Assembly (NCBI GenBank): GCA_964562375.1
Contig: CAZLSW010000037.1
Location: 1 to 29,875 of the forward strand
DNA from: JAJPXC01 sp964562375
Lineage (GTDB): Bacteria; Bacteroidota; Bacteroidia; Bacteroidales; Muribaculaceae
Length of the DNA: 29,875 nt
Reading direction: 5' to 3'
The notes beneath the pieces were generated by a model. The model searched no databases. It saw only the letters and a list, made by a program, of their open reading frames with translations, and was not told where the DNA came from. Positions 8,029 through 16,713 of the stretch are shown one piece after another; position 1 is the first letter of the stretch; every line of letters begins with the position of its first letter. A program made the position numbers and the translations under genes.

Positions 8029-8994
8029 ATGAACGCAGCCACGCGCATAGCCATCGGTATCATCGCCCTTTCGGCTTGGTTAGTCCAAGCCGAGACGCCA
8101 CGATTTGCCTCGAATCGATTGGAGCGAATAGCCGCCAAGGTGGGAGGCGACGACATAACTATGGTGGAAATCAGCGGCTTAGGTTGCTTACCCTTGAGGG
8201 TAGATACTGATTCGGTTACAGGGCAGGTGAAGCACATAGGTATCCGAGTGTTCAGCGACCGTCAGCGACTGATGGCGTCGTCGCCGGTCTACGATTTCCT
8301 GGAGCGTTACACCTTGGATGCGTTACTGCCGGGAGGTCGTCAAAAACCATTGGAGAAACAGTTGGCGGAGGATGATTTGGAATTCTCGGAGCTTGATCTT
8401 CAGGGGATTGCGCTGATGTCGCTCGATACAGTGCAGCCACCAGCCACAGTGACCTGTCTGGGAGGACGCCGTTACCGTGTGGAGTGGCCCAACGCCAAGG
8501 GTCGCAGTCGCGCTGTGGATTTCCCGGTAAATCATCGGCTGCTCCTCGGTCAAGACATGGACGAGTTGGAGCGGCGCCTTGTCGGCCGGTTACAACAACC
8601 GTGCGCGTCAGCTCTGGGGTGGCATGCGTCGGACGGCCAAAACAAATGTGCCATTCTGGATAAATTACTCAGTGACACAGTTCAGGCTACGGTTACAATG
8701 CTCGCCTATGGGGGCAACAAAAATATAGAGACATCCTTGGCGACCCTCCTCTACTGCTTGGAAGCTGAAGGGTGTGTCCCCACTGTATCCACTATTGCGA
8801 GTGATAATTGTAACATTGTCAAGCTTTTAATCCTCGAAAACCATCCTTCGTTGGGTTATTGCCACTCGGTAAGGGTCGAGGCCGACACCGCGGCAATAGC
8901 CAAGGGAGAGGGGAGGCTGAAAGTGCGCTTGGCGCCTTATCTTCCAATGGCGAAGGTGGAAAATCTGTTTTACGAAAATCAAGTAGAGAACTAA
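8029..8994 (+). CDS. Exported hypothetical protein, first gene of the envelope cluster
   Basis: The 321-residue protein has a cleavable signal peptide (MNAATRIAIGIIALSAWLVQAE) and no later membrane span, so it is probably periplasmic or secreted. ATG 8029 is chosen because it starts the signal peptide and follows the promoter; the in-frame ATG at 7939 precedes the -7 element. Notable segments are SSPVYDFLERYTLDALLP near residue 85 and a FPVNHRLLLGQDMDELERRL stretch near 165. I recall similar segments in unannotated Bacteroidales proteins beside SUMF1-domain genes, but I do not know a function. The stop is followed four bases later by the next gene, which suggests an operon. Confidence 0.8.
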   Translation: MNAATRIAIGIIALSAWLVQAETPRFASNRLERIAAKVGGDDITMVEISGLGCLPLRVDTDSVTGQVKHIGIRVFSDRQRLMASSPVYDFLERYTLDALLPGGRQKPLEKQLAEDDLEFSELDLQGIALMSLDTVQPPATVTCLGGRRYRVEWPNAKGRSRAVDFPVNHRLLLGQDMDELERRLVGRLQQPCASALGWHASDGQNKCAILDKLLSDTVQATVTMLAYGGNKNIETSLATLLYCLEAEGCVPTVSTIASDNCNIVKLLILENHPSLGYCHSVRVEADTAAIAKGEGRLKVRLAPYLPMAKVENLFYENQVEN

Positions 8995-8998
8995 AATA

Positions 8999-9835
8999 AT
9001 GAGAACCAATCTCTTAAAATTGCTCTTGGCTATTTTAGCCCTGATAATTTCGACTCCGTCGAGGGCCGACGCTACCACTCGCCAGATCAACGAGTTGCGC
9101 CGTAATCCCGACTATTTCTTCGCTGAGGCCACCTCCGGGAGCCGTGACGCGGCAATAGCGCAGGCCGACGTCCTGCTGGCCTCCTATATCAACGCCTACC
9201 TCAAGGATAACAGCCTTTCGGGTCAGGCTGAACCGGGTCAAATCGTTGGAGTTGAGCATATTGCAGTCGATAAGGGCGCGCAGACCAAAGCTTACGCTTA
9301 CACTCCACGCAAAAATTACATTCCCTCGTGGACCACTCCCGATTACGCGGCAATCGTCCAAGGCCAGCGTCCCGAGCCAATAAAGGATGTCCCTGCAACA
9401 GCTCCGGCTAAGCAAATCTGTGAGCCAGAGCCAGTTGCCGAGGTGTTCGAGCCTCAGCCCGAGGTGAAAACCGAGGTCTCTCCTCATCCCGAGACAACCC
9501 ACGAGGCTATTACTGAATCTCCCGCCTCAAGCGAAAAACTAAAGCCCTATCAGCAGACTGTGCTGATGGAATTGATGTCGGCGGGTTCGCCCACGCGCGC
9601 TTACCAAAAATTGCAGAAACTGGAGAGCGAATCGCTTATCAAACGTTACGGCAAATATGCTGAATGCCAGGATATTGCCAATTCATTTTGGCTAATCGGC
9701 ACCAAAACCGATATAATAGCTGTGCTTGGTCCTGGCAAGGATGAGCGTCGCGACTATGTGTCGGCCCAGCCGAGTTCGCTGCAGCGTTACCTGGGTTCGG
9801 GAGGCGAGTATATAGCGATATGGTTTCAATTTTAA
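8999..9835 (+). CDS. Exported LPP20-like protein with Pro/Glu-rich linker
   Basis: The 278-residue protein has a type I signal peptide ending around SRA-DA. The N-terminal domain (INELRRNPDYFFAEATSGSR, then AAIAQADVLLASYI) resembles the start of LPP20-type proteins of Bacteroidales, a weak assignment from memory. A low-complexity linker rich in Pro, Glu, Val and Ala spans ~120-175 (repeated PEPVAEVFEPQPEV-like units). A compact C-terminal domain follows at ~185-278 (RYGKYAECQDIANSFWLIGT, then ITAVLGP-like IIAVLGPGK and YIAIWFQF). The linker suggests a tether across the periplasm or between two domains. It lies 4 bases after the previous gene and 21 before the next. Confidence 0.8.
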   Translation: MRTNLLKLLLAILALIISTPSRADATTRQINELRRNPDYFFAEATSGSRDAAIAQADVLLASYINAYLKDNSLSGQAEPGQIVGVEHIAVDKGAQTKAYAYTPRKNYIPSWTTPDYAAIVQGQRPEPIKDVPATAPAKQICEPEPVAEVFEPQPEVKTEVSPHPETTHEAITESPASSEKLKPYQQTVLMELMSAGSPTRAYQKLQKLESESLIKRYGKYAECQDIANSFWLIGTKTDIIAVLGPGKDERRDYVSAQPSSLQRYLGSGGEYIAIWFQF

Positions 9836-9856
9836 TCCACTGAAAACCAATTTATT

Positions 9857-10825
9857 ATGCGAAAGATATTATCAACCCTGTTGCTCTTGATGGCCGCATT
9901 TTCGATTGCGGCGCAAGACGCTGTGACTGTGGAGATTACCGGTGGCATTTCGACCGACGCCACCCGTCGACGCATTGAGCAACAAGCGGCGAAACTGCTG
10001 ACAGCCATTAACAAAGCCGAACGAGCTGGGGGAGCCATCAACTACACCGGGGTGGAAATCGACAACCTCGCCCAAGCGACGCTCAACCGCTCCTGGGACC
10101 AAGCGAGATTCCGCACCGAGGATCCCGATGTCGTTACCTTCGTCACCACCCTTAAGAAGAAAAACGGCGTTGTCCGTGGTTACCAGTTGCGTAATATTGG
10201 TGTGGAAATGTCGTCAAAATCAACGAATTACGATGGTGAACCTCGACAAGAGATAGTAATCGACTTTTCCCCAACGGGCCGTATCACCGACTTCAACTTC
10301 ACGATGCCCACCCACGTCTACGCTTCGCTGGTGAAAGTGGGGGAGCAATTGGACGACCTCGACCAGCGCCTGCAAATCATCCACTGGTGCGAGCAATTTG
10401 CCAAGGCATATCGCGACAAAAACCGCGACTTTATGGAAACCATTTTCTCGGACGACGCCTTGATCATCACCGGCAAGTTGATGATGACCCGCCAGTCGGG
10501 CGAGATGGGTATGGCCGACGGTGCCAAAGTGGAATATGTAAAGCAAAATAAACGCCAGTATCTGAGCAACTTATACAAGATATTCCAATCTCAGCCTTAT
10601 GTCAACGTGGAGTTTGACGATTACCGTATCGTGCGCCACCGCTCCAAACCGCAATATTACGGCGTGACCCTCACCCAGAAATGGGCCACCAAGAGCTATC
10701 AAGACCTCGGCACCGTGTTCCTCGTATGGGACTTCTCCGACGAGGACGCCCCGAAAATCCACGTGCGCACCTGGCAACCGATGTCGGAAAAAGCCTTCCA
10801 GCTCAACGACTTCAAGCTCCCATAG
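9857..10825 (+). CDS. Exported NTF2-like domain protein
   Basis: The 322-residue protein has a signal peptide (MRKILSTLLLLMAAFSIAAQ). The N-terminal half (VTVEITGGISTDATRRRIEQ, LLTAINKAERAGG) is of unknown family. The C-terminal half, ~175-315, looks like an NTF2/SnoaL-type domain: WCEQFAKAYRDKNRDFMETIFSDDALIITG, then YLSNLYKIF, and a final IHVRTWQP. Such domains often bind small molecules or act as protein-interaction modules; catalytic activity is not implied. It follows the P/E-linker gene by 21 bases, and the SUMF1-fold gene follows after a 99-base gap. Orthologous gene order would decide whether these are a functional set. Confidence 0.8.
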   Translation: MRKILSTLLLLMAAFSIAAQDAVTVEITGGISTDATRRRIEQQAAKLLTAINKAERAGGAINYTGVEIDNLAQATLNRSWDQARFRTEDPDVVTFVTTLKKKNGVVRGYQLRNIGVEMSSKSTNYDGEPRQEIVIDFSPTGRITDFNFTMPTHVYASLVKVGEQLDDLDQRLQIIHWCEQFAKAYRDKNRDFMETIFSDDALIITGKLMMTRQSGEMGMADGAKVEYVKQNKRQYLSNLYKIFQSQPYVNVEFDDYRIVRHRSKPQYYGVTLTQKWATKSYQDLGTVFLVWDFSDEDAPKIHVRTWQPMSEKAFQLNDFKLP

Positions 10826-10850
10826 CAACTTTTTTCGCCCATCCTTTTCT

Positions 10851-10892
10851 CCTTTAAAGCCTTAAAGCTTTAAAGCCTTAAAGATTTAAAGA
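10851..10892. repeat. Degenerate word array (CTTTAAAGC / CTTAAAG)
   Basis: Five near-tandem copies of a cttaaag/ctttaaagc word occupy the gap between the NTF2-like gene and the SUMF1-fold gene. The word ctttaaag is itself palindromic. The vocabulary differs from that of the other intergenic arrays. Confidence 0.7.
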
Positions 10893-10924
10893 ATCAAAAT
10901 ACTTAATACTAGAAACTCCCCCAT

Positions 10925-12070
10925 ATGAAACGCGTAATCTTTACCTTGTTGGCCGCGGCGGCCATTTCCCTCGGCGCCCAGGCCCAAAAGCTCGCAGTAA
11001 CCGACTTCCACGCCGATCCCTCGGACATGGAGGCCCAAGTTAACCCCGTTCAAGACCTCAGCGGCGACCCTTGTGCGCTGATTAAAATCGGCACCACGGT
11101 AACCGACATGGAATTTGAAGGGGACATCATCAAAACCGTCAAGAACGGTAACGAATACTGGGTGTACATCATCGACGGTGCCAACTGGATCACCATCAAC
11201 ACCCCCACGTTTACCCCACTTCACTATGAATTCCAACCAGTGGCTATGAAGGAGGTTTACTTGATGACCGTCGAGCCGGATGAAGGACCCTGGAAACGTC
11301 CTACCGTTACCATCACCCTTCCCGCAAAGGGTGCCGGCGTGTCGATCGGAGGGCAGCCTAGCAAGGCTTGCAACTCGGTGACATTCAATATGATACAATG
11401 CAAGAGCGGCAACTTCCTGATGGGAGCCACCGACGAGCAAGTGGGTGCCGATAACGACGAGAAACCCGTGCACTGGGCGCGCTTTGACCACGATTTCTAT
11501 ATAGGCGAAACCGAGGTGTCGCAAGCACTCTGGGAGTACGTGATGGGTTCCAATCCCTCGCTTACCCAGGACGCCACCGACGACCTCCCTGTCGACAACA
11601 TATGCTGGGACGACGCCGTGCAGTTCTGCCAGCAGTTGAGCGCTATCCTTGGCGTTACTGTGCGCCTCCCGACCGAGGCCGAATGGGAATACGCCGCCCG
11701 CGGTGGCCATAAAGCTACCACTACCCAATATCCCGGCTCCAACGCTCCCGACGAGGTGGCATGGTACGCCGGCAACTCGGGTCTGCGTTCCCACAACGTT
11801 CATTCCAAGAAACCCAACGAGCTGGGAATCTATAACATGGCCGGCAACGTGTGGGAATTTTGCCTCGACTTCAAAAACGACTATCCCAAGAAGCCCGAAG
11901 CCAACTACTGGTGCCAGTCGCCCGACAAAAACAAGTCGCGCGTGCGTCGCGGAGGTGGCTGGGACACCAAGGATAAAACCGAACTGCGCACCTCCTATCG
12001 TCGTCGCGTGCCACAGGGCGACCGCCAACACGCCTATGGAATGCGTATCGTTATCGACCCTCAGCAATAA
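10925..12070 (+). CDS. Exported SUMF1/FGE-fold protein without catalytic cysteines
   Basis: The 381-residue protein has a signal peptide (MKRVIFTLLAAAAISLGAQAQ), an N-terminal beta-rich region at ~25-150 (EFEGDIIKTVKNGNEYWVYI), and a C-terminal SUMF1/formylglycine-generating-enzyme fold at ~160-378. The fold's hallmarks are clear: SGNFLMGA, YIGETEVSQALWEYVMG, VRLPTEAEWEYAARGG, YNMAGNVWEFC and RVRRGGGWD. True FGE enzymes carry two catalytic cysteines shortly after the RGGS/W motif; here that stretch (DTKDKTELRTSYRRRVPQ) has none. The protein is therefore unlikely to make formylglycine, and the domain probably serves as a binding scaffold, as in many secreted SUMF1-like proteins. The metallophosphatase gene starts 9 bases later. 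Confidence 0.88.
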   Translation: MKRVIFTLLAAAAISLGAQAQKLAVTDFHADPSDMEAQVNPVQDLSGDPCALIKIGTTVTDMEFEGDIIKTVKNGNEYWVYIIDGANWITINTPTFTPLHYEFQPVAMKEVYLMTVEPDEGPWKRPTVTITLPAKGAGVSIGGQPSKACNSVTFNMIQCKSGNFLMGATDEQVGADNDEKPVHWARFDHDFYIGETEVSQALWEYVMGSNPSLTQDATDDLPVDNICWDDAVQFCQQLSAILGVTVRLPTEAEWEYAARGGHKATTTQYPGSNAPDEVAWYAGNSGLRSHNVHSKKPNELGIYNMAGNVWEFCLDFKNDYPKKPEANYWCQSPDKNKSRVRRGGGWDTKDKTELRTSYRRRVPQGDRQHAYGMRIVIDPQQ

Positions 12071-12079
12071 CTCCCGACG

Positions 12080-13096
12080 ATGTATAGCAAGATAGCGGCA
12101 ACTGCTTGTGCCATAGTGTTTTCAATAAGCGCTATGGCGCAGCAAAAGCCCCAACTAAAATTTCGCGACGACGGTAAGTTTACCATCGTCCAGATTACCG
12201 ACACCCACTACAAATGGGGTGTCGGTGCCTCTGACAAGGCTGTAGAGTGCATCGAAAAGGTGTGCGACATTGTCGAGCCGGATCTCGTGGTGTTTACGGG
12301 TGACCAAGTATACGCCCTCGGCGCCAACGAGGCCCTGCAGGCCATGACAGCGCCGTTGAATGACCGCGGCATCCCCTATGCCTCGATTTTCGGAAACCAC
12401 GACCGCGACTTCGGCACCCACTACAAGGGCTACTGCGAGAATCTCGCGGAGCAGTACGACGTGATGGAGGCCGGGGAGTACTCGGTAATGCCGCCTCGCG
12501 GCGACGTCTGCTCGCCCGATTATGTGGTGCCGGTGATGGCCTCCGACGGGCGTTCGATGTGCCGCTTGCTGTGGCTTATGGACACCCACGATGCCACTTA
12601 CGCCAACGCTGAGGGGATCAAGGGGTATGACTGGCTCCTACCCGAGCAGATCGACTGGTACCGCTCCCAGCGCGAGCAATTTACCCAGGCCAACGGCGGC
12701 ACGCTGCTCCCCGGATTGCTGTTCATCCACATCCCGCTACCGCAATACATGGAGGCTTACGAGCAAAAGGCCCCTCTTTACGGCAACTGCAAGGAGAAAA
12801 AGAAAGTGTGCTGCTCGGCCAAGGACTCGGGCATGTTCGCCGCCATGCAGGAGCAGGGCGACATCCGCGGCGTGTTCGCCGGGCATGACCATGACAACGA
12901 TTTCGCCACCGTGTGGGACGGCGTGTTGCTCGCCTACGGCCGCTACTCGGGGGGCAAAACCGTCTACAACCACCTGGGCACCAACGGTGCACGCGTGATT
13001 GAGATTGACGAAAGCAACCCCTCGCAGATCCACACCTGGATCCAACTCTCGGACGGCCGCGTCGAGCAGGACCACCTCTTCCCGGCCGATTTCTAA
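12080..13096 (+). CDS. Secreted metallophosphoesterase (calcineurin-like)
   Basis: The 338-residue product has a signal peptide (MYSKIAATACAIVFSISAMA). The binuclear-metal motifs are all present in order: QITDTHY (~38-44), FTGDQVYA (~73-80), FGNHDRD (~109-115), FIHIPLP (~214-220) and FAGHDHDND (~261-269). It should hydrolyse phosphoesters in the periplasm or outside the cell; the substrate is not predictable. The start 9 bases after the SUMF1-fold gene suggests cotranscription. The codons are strongly GC-rich, which creates long spurious antisense frames here and in the SUMF1 gene. Confidence 0.93.
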   Translation: MYSKIAATACAIVFSISAMAQQKPQLKFRDDGKFTIVQITDTHYKWGVGASDKAVECIEKVCDIVEPDLVVFTGDQVYALGANEALQAMTAPLNDRGIPYASIFGNHDRDFGTHYKGYCENLAEQYDVMEAGEYSVMPPRGDVCSPDYVVPVMASDGRSMCRLLWLMDTHDATYANAEGIKGYDWLLPEQIDWYRSQREQFTQANGGTLLPGLLFIHIPLPQYMEAYEQKAPLYGNCKEKKKVCCSAKDSGMFAAMQEQGDIRGVFAGHDHDNDFATVWDGVLLAYGRYSGGKTVYNHLGTNGARVIEIDESNPSQIHTWIQLSDGRVEQDHLFPADF

Positions 13097-13107
13097 CTGG
13101 CATGTCG

Positions 13108-13181
13108 TGCACTCGTGCACTCGATTACTCGAATACACGAATGCACGAATGCACGAATATTCGAATGCACGAATGCACGCC
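13108..13181. repeat. Degenerate word array (CGAATGCA / CGAATACA)
   Basis: Near-tandem copies of an 8-nt word, mostly cgaatgca with variants cgattact, cgaataca and cgaatatt, fill much of the gap after the metallophosphatase gene. Nothing else is recognisable in 13097-13240. Confidence 0.75.
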
Positions 13182-13240
13182 ATGGACGAATGGACGAAAG
13201 GCCGTCACAATTTTCGGGCCGGTTTTGCGTTATAACTTAG

Positions 13241-14335
13241 ATGAATAAGGCGCAATACACAATCCCCCTTCCCCCAAAAGTAGCGAGCCCCAACAACATG
13301 GGGCTGCTTCGCTATTATCTGGCCCTAGCCGTTATAGTCGCCCATTTCAATGTGGTCGCCGGGACGTCATATTGGTGGCCAAACACCTCGTTCGACGGCG
13401 TCAGCGCTTTCTTCATCCTCAGCGGTTTCCTCATCTGGGGCAGCTACTTAAAGTCGCAATCAACGGTGTCGTTCCTGCGGCGCCGATTTATGCGTATTTT
13501 CCCCTGCTATGCCACGGTAATTATCGTGGCCGCCGTGGGTTGTTGCCTTTTGACCACCCTTCCCATCGCCGAATACTTCACCCATCCCCAATTCTGGAAA
13601 TATCTGGCGTGCAACCTCGTCTTTTGGAACCACGGTCAGCCCGACCTCCCGGGAGTGTTCGCCGAGAACGCCGTCCCGGCCGTTAACGGTTCCCTGTGGA
13701 CAATTAAGGTGGAGCTAATGCTTTATTGTACCGTGCCGTTGCTTGCTTGGGTGTTGAAACGGTTACGTTGGAAGCCCATCCCTGTAATGGCAGCAATCGT
13801 TGTAGCCTCGCTGGTTTGGCGCGTGTGGTGCCGTTACATGTGGCTAACCACCGACAACGAGGCTTTTGAAACCTGGGAGCGGCAGTTCCCCGGACAATTG
13901 TGCTATTTCTACCTGGGGGGTATCGCCAGCTATATCTGGCCGTGGATGGCCAAAAACTGGAAATTGTTGCTCCCCATCGGCCTGGTGCTTTACGTGTTCG
14001 GCATCATGCACTTTTTCACCCTCGCGGTGTTGCCCCCCTTCGCACTGTGCCTGCTGGTGATCACTTTGTCGTTCGCCTTCAAGATGCCGTGGTACTCCGA
14101 TCCCAAGAAAAATTTCTCCTACGACATCTACTTGTGGCACTTCCCGATCTTCCAAGCGGCTGCGGCTTCGGGGCTTCTGCTCTTCCTTGGGCCGCATCTC
14201 ACGTTCGTAGTTACCCTTGTGGTAATCGCCCTTGTGGGGTGGCTTTCGTGGACCAAAATCGGCTCACCGGCTTTGAATTGGACGAAAAACTTGGGAAAAC
14301 GCGATATAATCCGTAACTTCGCGGGCGAAAAATAA
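13241..14335 (+). CDS. Membrane acyltransferase, acyltransferase_3 family
   Basis: The 364-residue integral membrane protein has about ten hydrophobic segments. The N-terminal MGLLRYYLALAVIVAHFN carries the family's membrane-embedded histidine. FDGVSAFFILSGFLIWGSYL and the RRRFMRIFP motif (RxxRxxP-like) follow, and NGSLWTIKVEL at ~150 matches the family's NGxLWSLxVE signature. Relatives move acetyl or other acyl groups onto O-antigen, capsule or other envelope glycans. Its stop lies 11 bases before hisG, so the two may be cotranscribed, although their functions are unrelated. The acceptor is unknown. Confidence 0.92.
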   Translation: MNKAQYTIPLPPKVASPNNMGLLRYYLALAVIVAHFNVVAGTSYWWPNTSFDGVSAFFILSGFLIWGSYLKSQSTVSFLRRRFMRIFPCYATVIIVAAVGCCLLTTLPIAEYFTHPQFWKYLACNLVFWNHGQPDLPGVFAENAVPAVNGSLWTIKVELMLYCTVPLLAWVLKRLRWKPIPVMAAIVVASLVWRVWCRYMWLTTDNEAFETWERQFPGQLCYFYLGGIASYIWPWMAKNWKLLLPIGLVLYVFGIMHFFTLAVLPPFALCLLVITLSFAFKMPWYSDPKKNFSYDIYLWHFPIFQAAAASGLLLFLGPHLTFVVTLVVIALVGWLSWTKIGSPALNWTKNLGKRDIIRNFAGEK

Positions 14336-14346
14336 ACGAATTTGAT

Positions 14347-15213
14347 ATGGAAACAAGGTTGAGAATCGCCGTTCAATCCAAAGGGCGACTTTACGACGAG
14401 ACCATGGAGCTGCTCTCGGAGGCCGGGATCAAGCTTACGGCAGTTAAACGCACCCTGCTCGTCCCCTCACGCAACTTCCCCGTGGAATTGCTCTACCTGC
14501 GCGACGATGACATTCCCGACGCGGTAGCCACGGGCACCGCCGACATCGGTATCGTCGGCCTTAACGAAGTGATGGAAAAAGGCAAGGACATTAACGTGGT
14601 TAAACCCCTGGGCTTCAGCCGTTGCCGCCTGTCATTGGCAATTCCCCAGCATCTGGCCTACGACGGCCCCCGCTGGTTCCACGGCAAAAAAATCGCCACT
14701 TCCTATCCCGAAATCCTGCGCCGTTACCTTGACGAAAAAGGCATTCGCGCCGATATCCATGTGATTACCGGCTCGGTGGAGATCGCCCCGGGCATCGGTC
14801 TGGCCGACGGTATCTTCGACATCGTGTCATCGGGCTCTACCCTGGTGAGCAACAACTTGATGGAGGTGGAGAAAGTGCTCGACTCTGAGGCCGTGCTTAT
14901 CGCCTCGTCGCGCACCACTCTCTCGCCCGAAAAGCAGGAGATTCTCGACGAATTGCTCTTCCGCGTCGACGCCGTGAAGGCCGCCGACGGCAAAAAATAT
15001 ATCCTCATGAACGTCGCCAAGGACCGCTTGGACGCCGTTCTCGCTGTGCTCCCCGGCATCAAGAGCCCCACTGTGCTGCCGCTTGCCGACAGCGACTGGT
15101 GCTCGGTGCACACTGTTCTTGAGGAGAAACGCTTCTGGGAGATCGTGGGTCGCCTTAAGGCCGAAGGAGCCGAAGGAATCCTTGCTCTCGACATCGAAAA
15201 AATGATCCTATAA
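14347..15213 (+). CDS. hisG: ATP phosphoribosyltransferase, long form
   Basis: The 288-residue product catalyses the first step of histidine synthesis, condensing ATP with PRPP. The N-terminal catalytic domain (LRIAVQSKGRLYDETMELL, ATGTADIGIVGLNEV) is followed by a PRPP-binding stretch (DGIFDIVSSGSTLVSNNL) and a C-terminal ACT-like regulatory domain from ~215 (YILMNVAKDRLDAVLAVLPG), which makes it the histidine-inhibited long form that needs no HisZ. The stop and the hisD start overlap (TAATG), so translation is probably coupled. Confidence 0.97.
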   Translation: METRLRIAVQSKGRLYDETMELLSEAGIKLTAVKRTLLVPSRNFPVELLYLRDDDIPDAVATGTADIGIVGLNEVMEKGKDINVVKPLGFSRCRLSLAIPQHLAYDGPRWFHGKKIATSYPEILRRYLDEKGIRADIHVITGSVEIAPGIGLADGIFDIVSSGSTLVSNNLMEVEKVLDSEAVLIASSRTTLSPEKQEILDELLFRVDAVKAADGKKYILMNVAKDRLDAVLAVLPGIKSPTVLPLADSDWCSVHTVLEEKRFWEIVGRLKAEGAEGILALDIEKMIL

Positions 15214-16484
15214 TGGAGGTTTACCGTTACCCAAGCCGGCAGGAGTGGCCCCACATCTGCCGTCGAGCCCTCGCTGAGCAGAGCAAACAAGTGGAGGACA
15301 CAGTATCGGCCATCATCAGCGACGTGGCAGCCCGAGGCGACCAAGCTATCCTCGACTACGAGCACCGTTTCACCGGCTCAAGCATCAGCAGCCTCCGAGT
15401 CACTGACAGCGAGATCGAGCAAGCCATGCGAGCGGTGCCCGAGGAGCTGATTCTTGCCATCGAGGCCGCGGCCGCCAATATCGAGCGCTTCCACGCCGCC
15501 CAGCGCATGCAACCCATCGAGGTGGAGACAGCCCCCGGTGTCCACTGCGAGCAACGGCAGTTGCCCATCAACACTGTGGGTCTATACATTCCTGGTGGCA
15601 ACTCCCCGCTCTTCTCCACAGTGCTCATGCTTGCCGTACCGGCACGCTTGGCAGGTTGCAAGCGTGTCGTCCTATGCACTCCCGCCAACAAAGACGGCCA
15701 AGTGCACCCGGCTATCTTCGCCGCGGCTGGAACCGTGGGGGTAACTGAGATTTACAAGACCGGAGGGGCACAGGCAATCGCCGCCATGGCCCTGGGTACC
15801 AGCGAGATACCCCGGGTAGACAAGATTTTCGGTCCCGGCAACCGATTCGTCATGGAAGCCAAGCAGCAGGCGACACGACTCGGTGTCGCCATCGACATGC
15901 CCGCCGGCCCATCGGAGGTGATGGTTCTCGCCGACGACGGCGCCCGCCTCGAATGCATCGCCGCCGACTTCCTCTCCCAAGCCGAACATGGCCCCGACAG
16001 CCAGTCGATACTCATCACATGCTCTCCCCGCTTGATTGACGCTCTCCCCGCCGTAATCGAACAGCAAGCGTCCACCCTCCCCAAGAGAGAATTGGTGGGA
16101 AAATCCCTAAGCCACAGTCGATTGGTATTGGTGAATAATGAGGAGGAAATGATGGCGTTGGCCAACGAATACGCCCCCGAGCATCTAATTATAGCTATGG
16201 CCAATTGGCGCGAACTGAAGGGCCGTGTAGAGAATGCCGGCTCGGTGTTCCTGGGCTATAATACCCCGGAAAGCGCCGGCGACTACGCCTCGGGCACCAA
16301 CCATACGCTACCCACCTCGGGCTACGCGCGCGCCTACTCGGGAGTCAACCTCGACTCCTTCATGAAGAAGGTCACCTTCCAGCATCTCACTGCCGAAGGG
16401 GTCGCCTCCATCGCCCGCACAGTCGAGCTGATGGCTCTCGCCGAAGGCCTCGATGCCCACGCCCGCGCCATGACCCTTCGCTGA
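15213..16484 (+). CDS. hisD: Histidinol dehydrogenase
   Basis: The 423-residue product oxidises L-histidinol to L-histidine in two NAD-dependent, zinc-dependent steps. Visible signatures include YIPGGNSPLFSTVLM, the TGGAQAIAAMALGT loop, KIFGPGNRFVMEAKQ, SQAEHGPDSQSILIT and the metal/substrate region SGTNHTLPTSGYAR near the C-terminus. The start overlaps the hisG stop by one base. The next genes of the usual hisGDCB arrangement are not present: the unit stops here and is followed by an independent tRNA promoter. Confidence 0.97.
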   Translation: MEVYRYPSRQEWPHICRRALAEQSKQVEDTVSAIISDVAARGDQAILDYEHRFTGSSISSLRVTDSEIEQAMRAVPEELILAIEAAAANIERFHAAQRMQPIEVETAPGVHCEQRQLPINTVGLYIPGGNSPLFSTVLMLAVPARLAGCKRVVLCTPANKDGQVHPAIFAAAGTVGVTEIYKTGGAQAIAAMALGTSEIPRVDKIFGPGNRFVMEAKQQATRLGVAIDMPAGPSEVMVLADDGARLECIAADFLSQAEHGPDSQSILITCSPRLIDALPAVIEQQASTLPKRELVGKSLSHSRLVLVNNEEEMMALANEYAPEHLIIAMANWRELKGRVENAGSVFLGYNTPESAGDYASGTNHTLPTSGYARAYSGVNLDSFMKKVTFQHLTAEGVASIARTVELMALAEGLDAHARAMTLR

Positions 16485-16511
16485 ACAAAATCGCAAAAAA
16501 ATCCAAAATCA

Positions 16512-16543
16512 TTTGGAATATTCGGAAATTGGCAGTACCTTTG
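16512..16543 (+). promoter_or_regulatory. Strong -33/-7 promoter of the tRNA-Asn pair
   Basis: TTTG at 16512-16515, a 20-nt spacer, and TACCTTTG at 16536-16543 form a complete Bacteroidetes housekeeping promoter. It lies about 40 bases upstream of the first tRNA. Confidence 0.8.
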
Positions 16544-16584
16544 CCACGCAATTGACGGAAAGCCCTTTCCGAGGTTGCAAAAAT

Positions 16585-16658
16585 GCTTCAATAGCTCAGT
16601 TGGTTAGAGCATCTGACTGTTAATCAGAGGGTCGTTGGTTCAAGTCCATCTTGAAGCG
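16585..16658 (+). tRNA. tRNA-Asn (GTT), copy 1
   Basis: The 74-nt cloverleaf has a perfect 7-bp acceptor stem (GCTTCAA with TTGAAGC), D-stem GCTC/GAGC, anticodon stem TCTGA/TCAGA with anticodon GTT at 16619-16621, and TTCAAGT in the T-loop. The second T-stem pair is a T-T mismatch, shared with copy 2. The discriminator base is G, and CCA is not encoded (CAA follows). Confidence 0.95.
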
Positions 16659-16713
16659 CAAACAATTTAAAAGCCTTATCGCTGGCTTTTACGCTGCCAC
16701 GATAAGCGACAAT

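Noticed and set aside
10886..12067. 393-codon open frame antisense to the SUMF1-fold gene
   Set aside because: The sense gene has clear fold signatures. The antisense frame is a by-product of GC-biased third positions and shows no recognisable motif.
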